Positions 7,930-15,234 of a stretch of 44,332 nucleotides of DNA are shown here, in pieces. The stretch lies in contig PAIY01000087.1 in the NCBI GenBank assembly GCA_002704825.1, forward strand, positions 1 to 44,332, written 5' to 3'. The position numbers and the translations under genes are program-made. This DNA is from Phycisphaeraceae bacterium. GTDB lineage: Bacteria > Planctomycetota > Phycisphaerae > Phycisphaerales > Phycisphaeraceae. Each line of letters starts with the position of its first letter. Within the stretch, counting starts at the first letter, position 1. The notes beneath the pieces are model-generated. The model worked only from the letters and a program-made list of their open reading frames with translations, was not told the DNA's origin and searched no databases.

Positions 7930-10494
7930 ATGGTGTCCAGCGTTGAAATCCGTTTTACTGAGAGAAGCAATTTGGCAACATTAAGTATCCAACAAACCCT
8001 GGCTAAAGCCTCGCGCATGGTCCAGCCTGATCACCAGAAAGCGCTCATTGAGCTCTCTGAAGTGGTCATCAAGGCCCAATCCATCGCGGAGTTGCTAAAC
8101 CAGACGGCTGCGCTGGCTGCAAGGACACTGTCTTGCCAACGTGCTGGGATTTTTGAACTGCGATCCGACGAAAAACTAGTCACGCTACGAGCTGGCTTCG
8201 GCTGGGATAATGATTTGGTCGGCCAGGCAACGATGTGGGTTGCCCCCGAAACACAGGTGCTCAGTTCATTGCAGGCTTCAGAGCCATCATTCGTCGCCAA
8301 CTATGCCAATGAAACCTACTTCGCTGCCCCGCAGATACTCGTCGAACATGACATGGCAGCCAGTGGTATGGTTCCTATCCCGATGCCCGACCGCCCCTTT
8401 GGTGTGTTGATGGTTAACCATGCAACCGAGCATCCTTTCTCCGTTGCGGATCGCAGCTTCCTCACGGCCGTCGCCGACCTGCTACAACCGGGCATGATCC
8501 GCCTGCGTCAAATGCAACTCGCCGAGTTCCAGGTCGATGGGTATCGCCTCGTGGGTCCCAATCAGGCACTGCGTCCGTCACTGGAACAGATTTGCCTGCG
8601 TGTTGAAAAACTCATTAACTCCGGCCAATGTGCAATCATGCTCTTTGAGCCGCAAAACCATCGCATCCGTTTGGCAGCGGGTCCGTCACTGGTGCCCACC
8701 CTCGCCCAATCGCTGAACATCCTGCAGGTCGGTAAGGCCATGGATGTCGAAGCAATCGCTCAACGTCACGGCACCCGCGCCTGCTGGTCGACCCCCATCT
8801 CCACCGAACCCGGCTGCATGGTGGGGACCTTTGCGATCCTGCATCAGATCAACGCACAACCGACCTCTCATGAACTGCAAATCCTCGAAGCTGCATCGGA
8901 ACTCACCGCTGCGGTCGTTCGCCATGACATCCAACTCCGCCGCATCAAGCATCATGAACAGATGCAAAAACAACTCGAACGACAGATCGATGCAAGGTCC
9001 ATCGAACTGCAAAGCACCATCGATCAACTCGAACGCGAAATCAGTCAACGGCGACAAGCTGAAGACCTGGCAAGGGGCGGAGAGGAGAGATACCGCGACC
9101 TATTTGAGCGTTCCAATGACCTGATCCAGATCATCTCCCGTGAAGGCGATATCCGTTTCGTCAACCGGGCCTGGCGTCAGGCGATGGGCTATGTCCCCAG
9201 CGAAGTCCAGCGGCTCAGCGTCTTTGACGTGGTGCCCCCCGCCTGCCGGACCCGCTGGACGGAACTGCTTCGCCGTGTCTTCACTGGCGAAAATCTCGTG
9301 CGCGTCGAAACCGAGTTTTTCACTCGTGAAGGTAAGACGCTCGCTGTCGAAGGTTCACTGAGTCAGATCAACGAACCGGGGCGTCCTCCTGCAGTCCGTG
9401 CGATTTTCCGAGATGTCACCGAAAGCAAACTCGCTGAAGAGCAGCAGCAGAAATTCGTCTCACTGGTTCAAACCTCCAGTGATCTGATTATCATGGCATC
9501 CCATGACGGCAAAGTGCAATTCATCAACCATGCCGGCCGCGAACTATTGGGCATGACCCGCAGCCAACCGCTGGGCAACCTTCACATGTCCGACATTTAC
9601 TCAGCGGGTACCTGGTCGAACTTCAAGTCCATCGTCTTACCTGCCATCAACGAGATCGGTCGATGGGAAGGCGAAGGTGCTGTCCGACATCGCAGCACGC
9701 ATAACCGCATCGACGTGCACATCAACGCGTTCACCGTCAAACATCCGCGTTCCGGCGAACCGCTGTGTATTGCCACCGTCCAACGGGACATCACGCAGCG
9801 TAAAGAAGTCGACCGCATGAAAGACGAATTGGTTGCCACCGTCAGTCACGAACTGCGCACGCCGTTAACGAGTCTGCGTGGCTATGCGGAGCTTTTACTT
9901 TCGCGTGAGTTTCCCAAGGATAAGCAGGACAAATTCGTCAAGATCATTCACGATGAAACGCATCGCTTAAACAAACTCATCAACGACTTTCTGGACATCC
10001 GTCGCATGGAGTCTGGCAATCAGTCTTATGAGTTTATGCACCTGCAACTCGTGCCCCTGATCGAAGAAGTCCTGATGCACTTCAAACAGACCGCTGGCAA
10101 CTTTGATTGGCATGTACAACTGCCCGACAGCTTGCCCCCTGTGTATGCGGATCGTGATCGCATCCATCAGGTGATCACCAACCTGCTCTCCAATGCTGTG
10201 AAGTTCACCGAGCAAGGCAAAGGCATTGCCATCGGTGCCCGTCAGCAAGGCTCCAGTGTGGTCGTCTGGGTCAAAGACGAGGGGCCGGGTATTCCCAAGT
10301 ACGATCAGGCGAACCTGTTCGACAAGTTCTACCGCGCCACCGTCAGCGACCAGCACAAACTCCAGGGTAGCGGTTTGGGATTATCCATCGTCAAGGAAAT
10401 CGTCAACGCCCACGAAGGCCGCGTCTGGCTCGAATCCGAAACCAGCAAGGGAAGCACTTTCAGCTTCTCATTGCCGACAGCGAGTATTGTGTGA
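7930..10494 (+). CDS. soluble hybrid-sensor-type histidine kinase (GAF-GAF-PAS-PAS-HisKA-HATPase)
   Basis: An 854-residue sensor kinase with no membrane segment, so it senses a cytoplasmic cue. Domain order: GAF about 45-195, second GAF about 210-325, coiled coil about 335-385 (QMQKQLERQIDARS), PAS about 390-505, PAS about 510-630, HisKA with phospho-acceptor H640 (VSHELRTPL), and HATPase_c with N-box N755, G1 box DEGPGIP (783-789) and G2 box GSGLGLSIV (from 813). No receiver domain follows, so a separate response regulator is needed. The receiver gene at 5875 is the closest candidate. The ATG at 7930 has no ribosome binding site and sits against an inverted repeat. Another ATG at codon 30 (MVQPDHQ) would keep all domains. 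Confidence 0.95.
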   Translation: MVSSVEIRFTERSNLATLSIQQTLAKASRMVQPDHQKALIELSEVVIKAQSIAELLNQTAALAARTLSCQRAGIFELRSDEKLVTLRAGFGWDNDLVGQATMWVAPETQVLSSLQASEPSFVANYANETYFAAPQILVEHDMAASGMVPIPMPDRPFGVLMVNHATEHPFSVADRSFLTAVADLLQPGMIRLRQMQLAEFQVDGYRLVGPNQALRPSLEQICLRVEKLINSGQCAIMLFEPQNHRIRLAAGPSLVPTLAQSLNILQVGKAMDVEAIAQRHGTRACWSTPISTEPGCMVGTFAILHQINAQPTSHELQILEAASELTAAVVRHDIQLRRIKHHEQMQKQLERQIDARSIELQSTIDQLEREISQRRQAEDLARGGEERYRDLFERSNDLIQIISREGDIRFVNRAWRQAMGYVPSEVQRLSVFDVVPPACRTRWTELLRRVFTGENLVRVETEFFTREGKTLAVEGSLSQINEPGRPPAVRAIFRDVTESKLAEEQQQKFVSLVQTSSDLIIMASHDGKVQFINHAGRELLGMTRSQPLGNLHMSDIYSAGTWSNFKSIVLPAINEIGRWEGEGAVRHRSTHNRIDVHINAFTVKHPRSGEPLCIATVQRDITQRKEVDRMKDELVATVSHELRTPLTSLRGYAELLLSREFPKDKQDKFVKIIHDETHRLNKLINDFLDIRRMESGNQSYEFMHLQLVPLIEEVLMHFKQTAGNFDWHVQLPDSLPPVYADRDRIHQVITNLLSNAVKFTEQGKGIAIGARQQGSSVVVWVKDEGPGIPKYDQANLFDKFYRATVSDQHKLQGSGLGLSIVKEIVNAHEGRVWLESETSKGSTFSFSLPTASIV

Positions 10495-10496
10495 CC

Positions 10497-10596
10497 CAAA
10501 GAGCCGCGCACGGAGTAAGCGGACAATGATACACTCTCCCAATCAACAGATTGACATTACACGCCACAAACCGCTTACTGTGTGCGCTGCTCTTTG
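10497..10596. repeat. hairpin repeat element, copy 1 (degenerate arms)
   Basis: Arms 10497-10522 and 10571-10596 are complementary at 23 of 26 positions around a 48-base loop. The core of each arm (GAGCCGCGCACG...AGTAAGCGG) matches the perfect element at 13175-13283. It begins just after the histidine kinase stop codon. Confidence 0.85.
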
Positions 10597-10709
10597 CAGA
10601 TCAGGCATTTGATGATCTTGACAGCCATTGCCCCGTCATTGAAAATGCAGAATATTAACGGGGGGATTGTCTATCGACTGTGTACATTTCGTAAATAGGT
10701 AGACCATCG

Positions 10710-11168
10710 ATGCGTTATCTTGTTTTTACAACCATATTCGCCTTACTTGCTGGTTGTTCTGGTGGTTCAAGTCCAACAATTGCTCCGAATGTCACCAAAC
10801 AACAACAAGCCAGTGCCAATCAATCGATGGGCTTGGCGTTCCCATCAGAAACACAATTTCTTCTCTATCACCGTGCATCCGAAAGTGGGATTATTCGCGG
10901 ACCTGATGATGCTGTACATTTAAAAATCCAGATGCCTTCATCAGTGATGGAAGACTTCATATCACAAGAGCCTTTATCAACTGCCCAATGGGGAAATAGC
11001 TTTCCACAAATTCATGACAACCCGAACTGGCCACAATGGCAACCCTCAAAAATCAAGAAGTTCCGTTTCCAACAGTTTCAACTTTTTAACAGTCAAGCAT
11101 TGAATGTCTTAATTGATGATGATCATTCTGATCAGAAAGTTATATATCTTGTTTGGTTTGAAATCTGA
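10710..11168 (+). CDS. small lipoprotein of unknown function
   Basis: 152 residues starting with a lipoprotein signal (MRYLVFTTIFALLAGC, lipobox LAGC with Cys at 16). It is followed by a Ser/Thr/Asn-rich linker and a compact domain of about 110 residues. No known motif was recognised. It would be anchored in a membrane facing the periplasm. It sits alone after the first hairpin element in the accessory patch. The ribosome binding site (GGTAG) is weak. Confidence 0.65.
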   Translation: MRYLVFTTIFALLAGCSGGSSPTIAPNVTKQQQASANQSMGLAFPSETQFLLYHRASESGIIRGPDDAVHLKIQMPSSVMEDFISQEPLSTAQWGNSFPQIHDNPNWPQWQPSKIKKFRFQQFQLFNSQALNVLIDDDHSDQKVIYLVWFEI

Positions 11169-11263
11169 TGGCTGTATCATTCGCAAAATCAATCAGATTT
11201 ATCTCTTGTATTAAAATGGATACGGACGCCGTACATTCAAAAAAATGAATGTGAATCTTACTT

Positions 11264-11647
11264 ATGAAGTCATCCATCAAGTCAGAAGAAATCCAGAATT
11301 TGGCTACTCATCGAATAGAGAAGCTACGTAAGCTTGCGTTTGATCAGGTACTCGAACTACCTGAAAAACAAAACGATCATGAAACGATTCGCGGCCGCAA
11401 CATTTACATTGCGACGTATCGAGATCAGTTGCAAGACGGACGTTTGCGTGTTGTCGTGCAGGTATATCACCATCGCTTTCTGGGCTTCGGCTCGATGGCT
11501 GCTGAAGGATTTGTCGTAGCATCAGACGGCACGCACTCACCAGTGCTTCGCAGGAGATCTGTACGCCTCGAACACCCCCCGGAAGTTCTACGTAAATCAA
11601 TTTCCATTCGCTATCGCGGCGTACAGGTCTCCCCGGCCAACCGGTGA
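11264..11647 (+). CDS. hypothetical protein
   Basis: 127 residues with no signal peptide and no recognised family. The N-terminal half is helical and charged (SEEIQNLATHRIEKLRKLAFDQVLELPEKQNDHE). The second half is beta-rich (GRLRVVVQVYHHRFLGFGSMAAEGFVVASDGT). This is a plausible small folded protein. No good ribosome binding site is visible. A 7-base perfect hairpin (11233-11252) lies just upstream of the ATG. The AT-richer surroundings and isolation fit an accessory gene. Moderate confidence that it is expressed. Confidence 0.5.
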   Translation: MKSSIKSEEIQNLATHRIEKLRKLAFDQVLELPEKQNDHETIRGRNIYIATYRDQLQDGRLRVVVQVYHHRFLGFGSMAAEGFVVASDGTHSPVLRRRSVRLEHPPEVLRKSISIRYRGVQVSPANR

Positions 11648-11874
11648 GTTGCAGGCGTTGCTTATGCTGGGTTGACCGTGTGACGTTAATGGCGTCGGTG
11701 CAACGGGATGACGCAGCAAGTGATATCGCCACCCTTGAGCCGCTGCCTTGATGTCTTGCATGACTTGGTTAAAACGACCTGACAACGAATCTGTCATGAA
11801 CTCGACATGGAGTCCGGGGAGCGCATAGCTTCCTGGCAAGCAAATCAAACACCCATCAATTCTGCGGATGAATT

Positions 11875-12432
11875 CTAAATTGGACGTATAAAATAATTGA
11901 CGACATGATCACTCTTCCACGCCCCCACTGAGAGTTTATAGCCACAAAAAACTGCTATCGAGAAACAAAACGCCCCAAAAACACCTATTCCAATCTTAAA
12001 CCAAACACTGCCAAAATCTTTGTCCGATTTATGGATATCAAGAAAGTGTTTGAGTTCTCCATTTTCATAGAGGTAATATGCCTTGAGCTTCTGACCAGCA
12101 GCAACGCCCTCTCCCCGACTTTCTGAGACAACAACCCGACCTGTCACATCTTTTATTTCTGATACGTTCAACTCGTAATTTATGATGTAGCTTCGGCGTT
12201 CCCTTGAACCACTCGTATACTCATTCCTGGTTCTTGTTAATTTCGACTGAACATGCTCAACGACGGCATCACAAAGACGGCCATTTTTTTGGATATAATC
12301 AAATCTTTGTTTTTCGAATTGGTCATTTACAGCAGAAACTAGACAAGTAGTTGTAAAAAAACCAATGCCCCCCACCACGATTAGCCAATACGCAAACATC
12401 TTTAATGCAAATTTTATTTTGATCATTCTCAT
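11875..12432 (-). CDS. DUF3592-like two-TM membrane protein
   Basis: 185 residues. It has a membrane segment near the N terminus (MFAYWLIVVGGIGFFTTTCLV), an extracytoplasmic beta-rich domain of about 100 residues (RRSYIINYELNVSEI...KLKAYYLYENGEL) and a second membrane segment (FGAFCFSIAVFCGYKLSVG). This is the usual layout of DUF3592 proteins, whose function is unknown. The start at 12432 is preferred because a GGGGG ribosome binding site stands just before it. A TTG at 12507 would overlap the previous stop but adds an unlikely tail. The gene is clearly more AT-rich than the genome average, suggesting acquisition. Confidence 0.65.
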   Translation of the reverse strand: MRMIKIKFALKMFAYWLIVVGGIGFFTTTCLVSAVNDQFEKQRFDYIQKNGRLCDAVVEHVQSKLTRTRNEYTSGSRERRSYIINYELNVSEIKDVTGRVVVSESRGEGVAAGQKLKAYYLYENGELKHFLDIHKSDKDFGSVWFKIGIGVFGAFCFSIAVFCGYKLSVGAWKSDHVVNYFIRPI

Positions 12433-12503
12433 TATTGACTTACCCCCTGGAAAATCGAAACGGAAAAAAAGTGGACCTTCTAAATGACCATTCCCCCACT
12501 GAA

Positions 12504-12959
12504 TCAAGGCAAATTTTCCAGATCATCCAAATCCTTATGCCGTCCGCTTGCACGTTTGTTCTGCTTTAAATCTTCCAGGCAGATGACAGGGATCACAAAT
12601 TCATCAAGTGAAACATGACATGCCTTCTGACGGCAGGTTTGAAACTCAACTCCATCGATTTCTGTCAAAATTTCAATCCGAAATGGTGGAACCCCCATAC
12701 GCACCAGACATTCAGGGCGCAAAAACAATTCCTTGTTGAGATTGAAGGTATCAAATCCAAAATCGGACAGGACAAGTGTCATTTTCAGTGCGTTGTCATC
12801 GCTAATACCGATCCAGATATCCATATCGGAAGTGGCGCGTGGATAGCCGTGGTAACCCACCGCATATCCACCGACAAGCAGGTACTCAACTTCTTTTTCG
12901 CTCTACAACTTCAAGAACTCTTTGAAGTCGTTGGGAAGCTTCCTGATCACCATATCCAT
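12504..12959 (-). pseudogene. nucleotidyltransferase (AbiEii/DUF6036-like fold) interrupted by an in-frame TAG
   Basis: From ATG at 12959 the frame encodes MDMVIRKLPNDFKEFLKL, then a TAG (12903-12905). It continues in the same frame as SEKEVEYLLVGGYAVGYHGY followed by PRATSDMDIWIG to a stop at 12504. Both sides of the TAG match the standard N terminus of this family (FxxLLxxxxVxYLLVGGYAVxxHGxPRxTxDxDIW), so the stop falls where a Leu codon is expected. The next start codon, GTG at 12860, would remove the GG of the nucleotide-binding motif GG...DMD. The gene is therefore broken, or the TAG is read through, or the base is a sequencing error. It overlaps the small gene upstream, the usual arrangement for this pair. 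Related proteins are toxins or toxin-like transferases; activity here is unknown. Confidence 0.75.
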
Positions 12960-13134
12960 AGACGGTTCGCCTGTTCAGTTCGATAGCTTCGAATCGTTGT
13001 TGTGGGGGTTTTTTGAGCCAATAGGCCTTTTCGTCGGATTCGTCATGCAATGTCGTGATGACCAAGGCGGAGCGATCGACCTTTGGCACGGGTGAATACG
13101 ATGGCTCTTGATTGGTGTGCATGTGTAGCGTCAT
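12886..13134 (-). CDS. small partner protein upstream of the nucleotidyltransferase
   Basis: 82 residues. The central and C-terminal part (AYWLKKPPQQRFEAIELNRR, then YGYGDQEASQRLQRVLEVV) has the pattern of the short protein often encoded just before nucleotidyltransferase genes of this type. The genes overlap by 74 bases if the transferase starts at 12959. I recall this pairing from other genomes; whether it is an antitoxin is not established here. No ribosome binding site stands out. It ends inside the region encoding the transferase N terminus, so the two frames share bases. Confidence 0.65.
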   Translation of the reverse strand: MTLHMHTNQEPSYSPVPKVDRSALVITTLHDESDEKAYWLKKPPQQRFEAIELNRRTVYGYGDQEASQRLQRVLEVVERKRS

Positions 13135-13174
13135 TGAACTTAGTGTAACAGGTTCGTCTTTGTCATTTCAAGAA

Positions 13175-13283
13175 GATCAATGAGCCGCGCACGCAGTAAG
13201 CGGTGGTTCGGATGTCGAATGTAAACCTTCCAGACATTCAAGACAACCAAGGCCCCGCTTACTGCGTGCGCGGCTCATTGATC
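13175..13283. repeat. hairpin repeat element, copy 2 (perfect 29-bp arms)
   Basis: Arms 13175-13203 and 13255-13283 are perfectly complementary over 29 bases, with a 51-base loop. The arm core matches the degenerate copy at 10497-10596. Two copies of about 100 bases with long matching arms and diverged loops suggest a miniature inverted-repeat or REP-like element. The two copies bracket the AT-rich accessory genes. Confidence 0.9.
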
Positions 13284-13286
13284 CTG

Positions 13287-13320
13287 ACAATCCCTACAAC
13301 CCTCACAACCCTCACAACCC
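13287..13320. repeat. short tandem repeat, period 9
   Basis: The unit ACAACCCTC is present twice exactly (13296-13313), flanked by partial units on both sides. It adjoins the perfect hairpin element. No coding frame is supported here. Confidence 0.7.
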
Positions 13321-13461
13321 ATGCAACCCCAACCTGTTGCCAACGGACAACACGCTCCTTAATCGGCACAAATTTCGGTAAAGTCACCGAGTCGGCACAA
13401 CCGGACCCGGTAATATTCCCGACCCCTCCTCATTTTCAGGCCCAATAAGCCATTTTTCTGT

Positions 13462-13478
13462 TTGGCACGCGTCTTGCA
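13462..13478 (+). promoter_or_regulatory. sigma-54 (-24/-12) promoter
   Basis: TTGGCACG-CGTC-TTGCA matches the RpoN consensus at every conserved position, with GG at 13464-13465 and GC at 13476-13477 spaced 12 bases apart. Transcription should start near 13489. It points to the sigma factor gene at 13861, leaving a leader of about 370 bases. A sigma-54 activator is encoded at 6279-7580. Confidence 0.85.
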
Positions 13479-13488
13479 GTTATCGCAC

Positions 13489-13860
13489 TGTGGAAGAGGG
13501 ACAACCGCAAAGGTTGGCCTGAGGAAAAACTGAAAACCAAAGACGGACATTCCTGCCTAATCGGTGTCTGATCCTTCAGTCAAACCTCAAAGTCGACAGT
13601 TGGTTGAGAATCGCAGCTTTTTGGGCGAACCACACTGACTGACTGGGATCAAACAAGAAAAGAACATGGTGGTGTTCAAGTCGTTTGGTCGTTAACCATC
13701 GCAGGACAAACGTGGACCGGGAAAAGGCTGCCAAGGCTGATCGCAGTTGGGGAACTGTGAACGCTAAAGCGCGTAACGCCTTGCAGATTTCGTAGGGGAG
13801 ATCTGCAAGTAAGTATTGGGGCGGATACGGGAGAAGCAGCCTTTTTTCAGGGAGAAAGCG
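13489..13860 (+). other. long 5' leader of the sigma factor gene with predicted hairpins
   Basis: There is no convincing open frame in 370 bases. It contains a perfect 9-base stem (CTTGCAGAT 13780-13788 with 13801-13809, 12-base loop) about 50 bases before the start codon, and a short CGCTAAAGCG hairpin near 13762-13771. It may be a structured regulatory leader. It does not match any riboswitch consensus I can recognise. Confidence 0.45.
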
Positions 13861-14688
13861 ATGGAGTATCAATCAGGGGAAGCCCAGTTTCGGCGGGGCC
13901 AAAAGTCGCCGAAATCGATTCAAGCCATCTGGATTCAGTACAAGCTGCATCCGAATGATTTGGCGTTGAGAAACAGATTGGTTGAACACTACATGCCACT
14001 GGTTTCCTATCACGCCAAACGTGTCGCGCTGAAGACCAACAAACGAACGGTAGCAGAGGAGTTGTTGACAGCGGGCGCTTTTGGATTGATGGACGCCATT
14101 GACGCCTACGACTTTGATCGTGGGATCAAGTTCGAAACCTTCTCAAGCCATCGCATTCGTGGTGCCATGCTTGACGAATTGCGAAGCCAGGATTGGCTGC
14201 CTCGACTCATCCGGTCGCGAAATACCCGACTGGAGCAGGCAAAGACGTCGTGGTTGGGACAAAGGGGTTATGCCCCGACCGACGACGATCTTTGTCGGCA
14301 AATGAATGTGGACCGCAAGGAATATCGCAAGATCACCCGCGATGCCACACTCGCCTGCCGCGTCTCGCTGAATCAACAGGTCGCTGACAACAACGAAGCG
14401 ACCGACCGTGACCTGTGTGCAGGTCACACGCTGGCAGACAAGAGTTTTTCCGCACCGAACGTGGTGGCCCAGAAACTGGAACTGCGTGAACTGGTCCTCG
14501 AAGACCTCTCACGCATCGAACGCCTCATCGTCCTGCTCTACTACTACGAGGGCATGACCATGAAAGAGATCAGCCTCACGTTCGACATCAGTGAATCTCG
14601 CGTCTGCCAAATGCACACGATGATTTTGGCCAAGCTTCGAAGCCAGCTTCGTCGACACGAAATGACAACAACCGCCGCATTGGCGTAA
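13861..14688 (+). CDS. FliA/WhiG-type alternative sigma factor (sigma-70 family group 3)
   Basis: 275 residues. Region 2 is clear (LRNRLVEHYMPLVSYHAKRV ... LLTAGAFGLMDAIDAYD, FETFSSHRIRGAMLDELRSQ then DWLPR, about 37-115). The RIRGAMLDELR...DWLPR signature is typical of FliA/WhiG sigma factors. Region 3 covers about 120-190 and region 4 (about 215-265, IVLLYYYEGMTMKEISLTFD then SESRVCQMH) is complete. The start at 13861 is chosen because AGGGAG lies just upstream and the domain begins soon after; an ATG 45 bases earlier lacks a ribosome binding site. No flagellar genes are nearby, so the regulon is unknown. A sigma-54 promoter drives it and a terminator follows. Confidence 0.93.
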   Translation: MEYQSGEAQFRRGQKSPKSIQAIWIQYKLHPNDLALRNRLVEHYMPLVSYHAKRVALKTNKRTVAEELLTAGAFGLMDAIDAYDFDRGIKFETFSSHRIRGAMLDELRSQDWLPRLIRSRNTRLEQAKTSWLGQRGYAPTDDDLCRQMNVDRKEYRKITRDATLACRVSLNQQVADNNEATDRDLCAGHTLADKSFSAPNVVAQKLELRELVLEDLSRIERLIVLLYYYEGMTMKEISLTFDISESRVCQMHTMILAKLRSQLRRHEMTTTAALA

Positions 14689-14697
14689 GTGTGAAAG

Positions 14698-14716
14698 GCG
14701 ATCCGGGGTGGATCGC
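14698..14716. other. short perfect stem-loop after the sigma factor gene
   Basis: GCGATCC (14698-14704) pairs with GGATCGC (14710-14716) around a five-base loop, nine bases after the stop codon. There is no T-run, so it may protect the 3' end or act with the terminator that follows. Confidence 0.55.
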
Positions 14717-14753
14717 ATCACATGAAATAACAACGAATGTTTACCACCCCCTC

Positions 14754-14791
14754 AAGGCACGATTACAGACATGTGGTCGGGCCTTTTTTTT
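14754..14791 (+). terminator. intrinsic terminator of the sigma factor gene
   Basis: AAGGCACGA (14754-14762) pairs with TCGGGCCTT (14777-14785) at 8 of 9 positions, followed by a T-run to 14791. Confidence 0.7.
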
Positions 14792-14833
14792 GCGCCACCC
14801 GGAAGTTCGGATTTCCAAATTGTCCGAATTCTT

Positions 14834-14851
14834 AACCGCTTGCGGTTTAGC
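14834..14851 (+). repeat. 18-bp palindromic repeat, copy 1
   Basis: AACCGCTTGCGGTTTAGC. The first 14 bases are a perfect palindrome. The same unit occurs at 17738, and in the opposite orientation at 28244 and 31314; all four copies are between or at the edges of genes. Confidence 0.85.
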
Positions 14852-14873
14852 ATGCCAACTGAATCATCAAGTG

Positions 14874-15218
14874 TTAACCCAATTCACTCGGCCAATCATG
14901 GTGCAAATAAGCCACTAACTGATTATCGACATTGTAGATTTCAAAGCGATGACGAATCCCCCCACGACTCAGCGCAATGGAAACTTTTTTTGCATCATGT
15001 ATCAACTGCTCAAATGAATCGGCATCAGCTTCAATCATTGGTTCGGATATGTCCATCCCATATTGCTGAAATACAAAGTGTGATTCACAGTCGATACGAA
15101 TGGAATATTGACCGACTTTGACCTTTAACCCCGCATCCACCAAAAGAGATTGCATTTGGTTCTTATTGGGCCATTTTTCTAATTCGGCGTAAAGGACGAT
15201 TGATTTTTTGTCAGCCAT
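14874..15218 (-). CDS. hypothetical protein
   Basis: 114 residues from the ATG at 15218, which has GGTGGG six bases upstream. An in-frame start at 15272 would overlap the upstream gene and has less support. The sequence starts MADKKSIVLYAELEKWPNKN and has an alternating strand/helix pattern with a C-terminal GGIRHRFEIYNVDNQLVAYLHH. There are no transmembrane or signal segments and no recognised family. It lies 16 bases after the TauE-like gene on the same strand, so it is probably co-transcribed with it. Confidence 0.6.
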   Translation of the reverse strand: MADKKSIVLYAELEKWPNKNQMQSLLVDAGLKVKVGQYSIRIDCESHFVFQQYGMDISEPMIEADADSFEQLIHDAKKVSIALSRGGIRHRFEIYNVDNQLVAYLHHDWPSELG

Positions 15219-15234
15219 AATCCCACCAAATAAC

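Noticed and set aside
11597..11848. 83-codon open frame on the minus strand
   Set aside because: It overlaps the end of the hypothetical gene on the other strand and shows no family pattern. A decayed gene fragment in 11648-11874 remains possible.
12504..12860. Intact short nucleotidyltransferase starting at GTG 12860
   Set aside because: It would begin after the GG of the nucleotide-binding motif, and family-like sequence clearly continues upstream in frame across the TAG.
13203..13448. 81-codon open frame
   Set aside because: It is made of the hairpin arm and the period-9 tandem repeat; there is no start signal.
13489..13860. Known riboswitch (cobalamin or cyclic di-GMP type) in the sigma factor leader
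   Set aside because: Short strings resembling GCAAAG and ACTGTGA occur but the required order and paired regions are not met by eye. A covariance-model search would decide.
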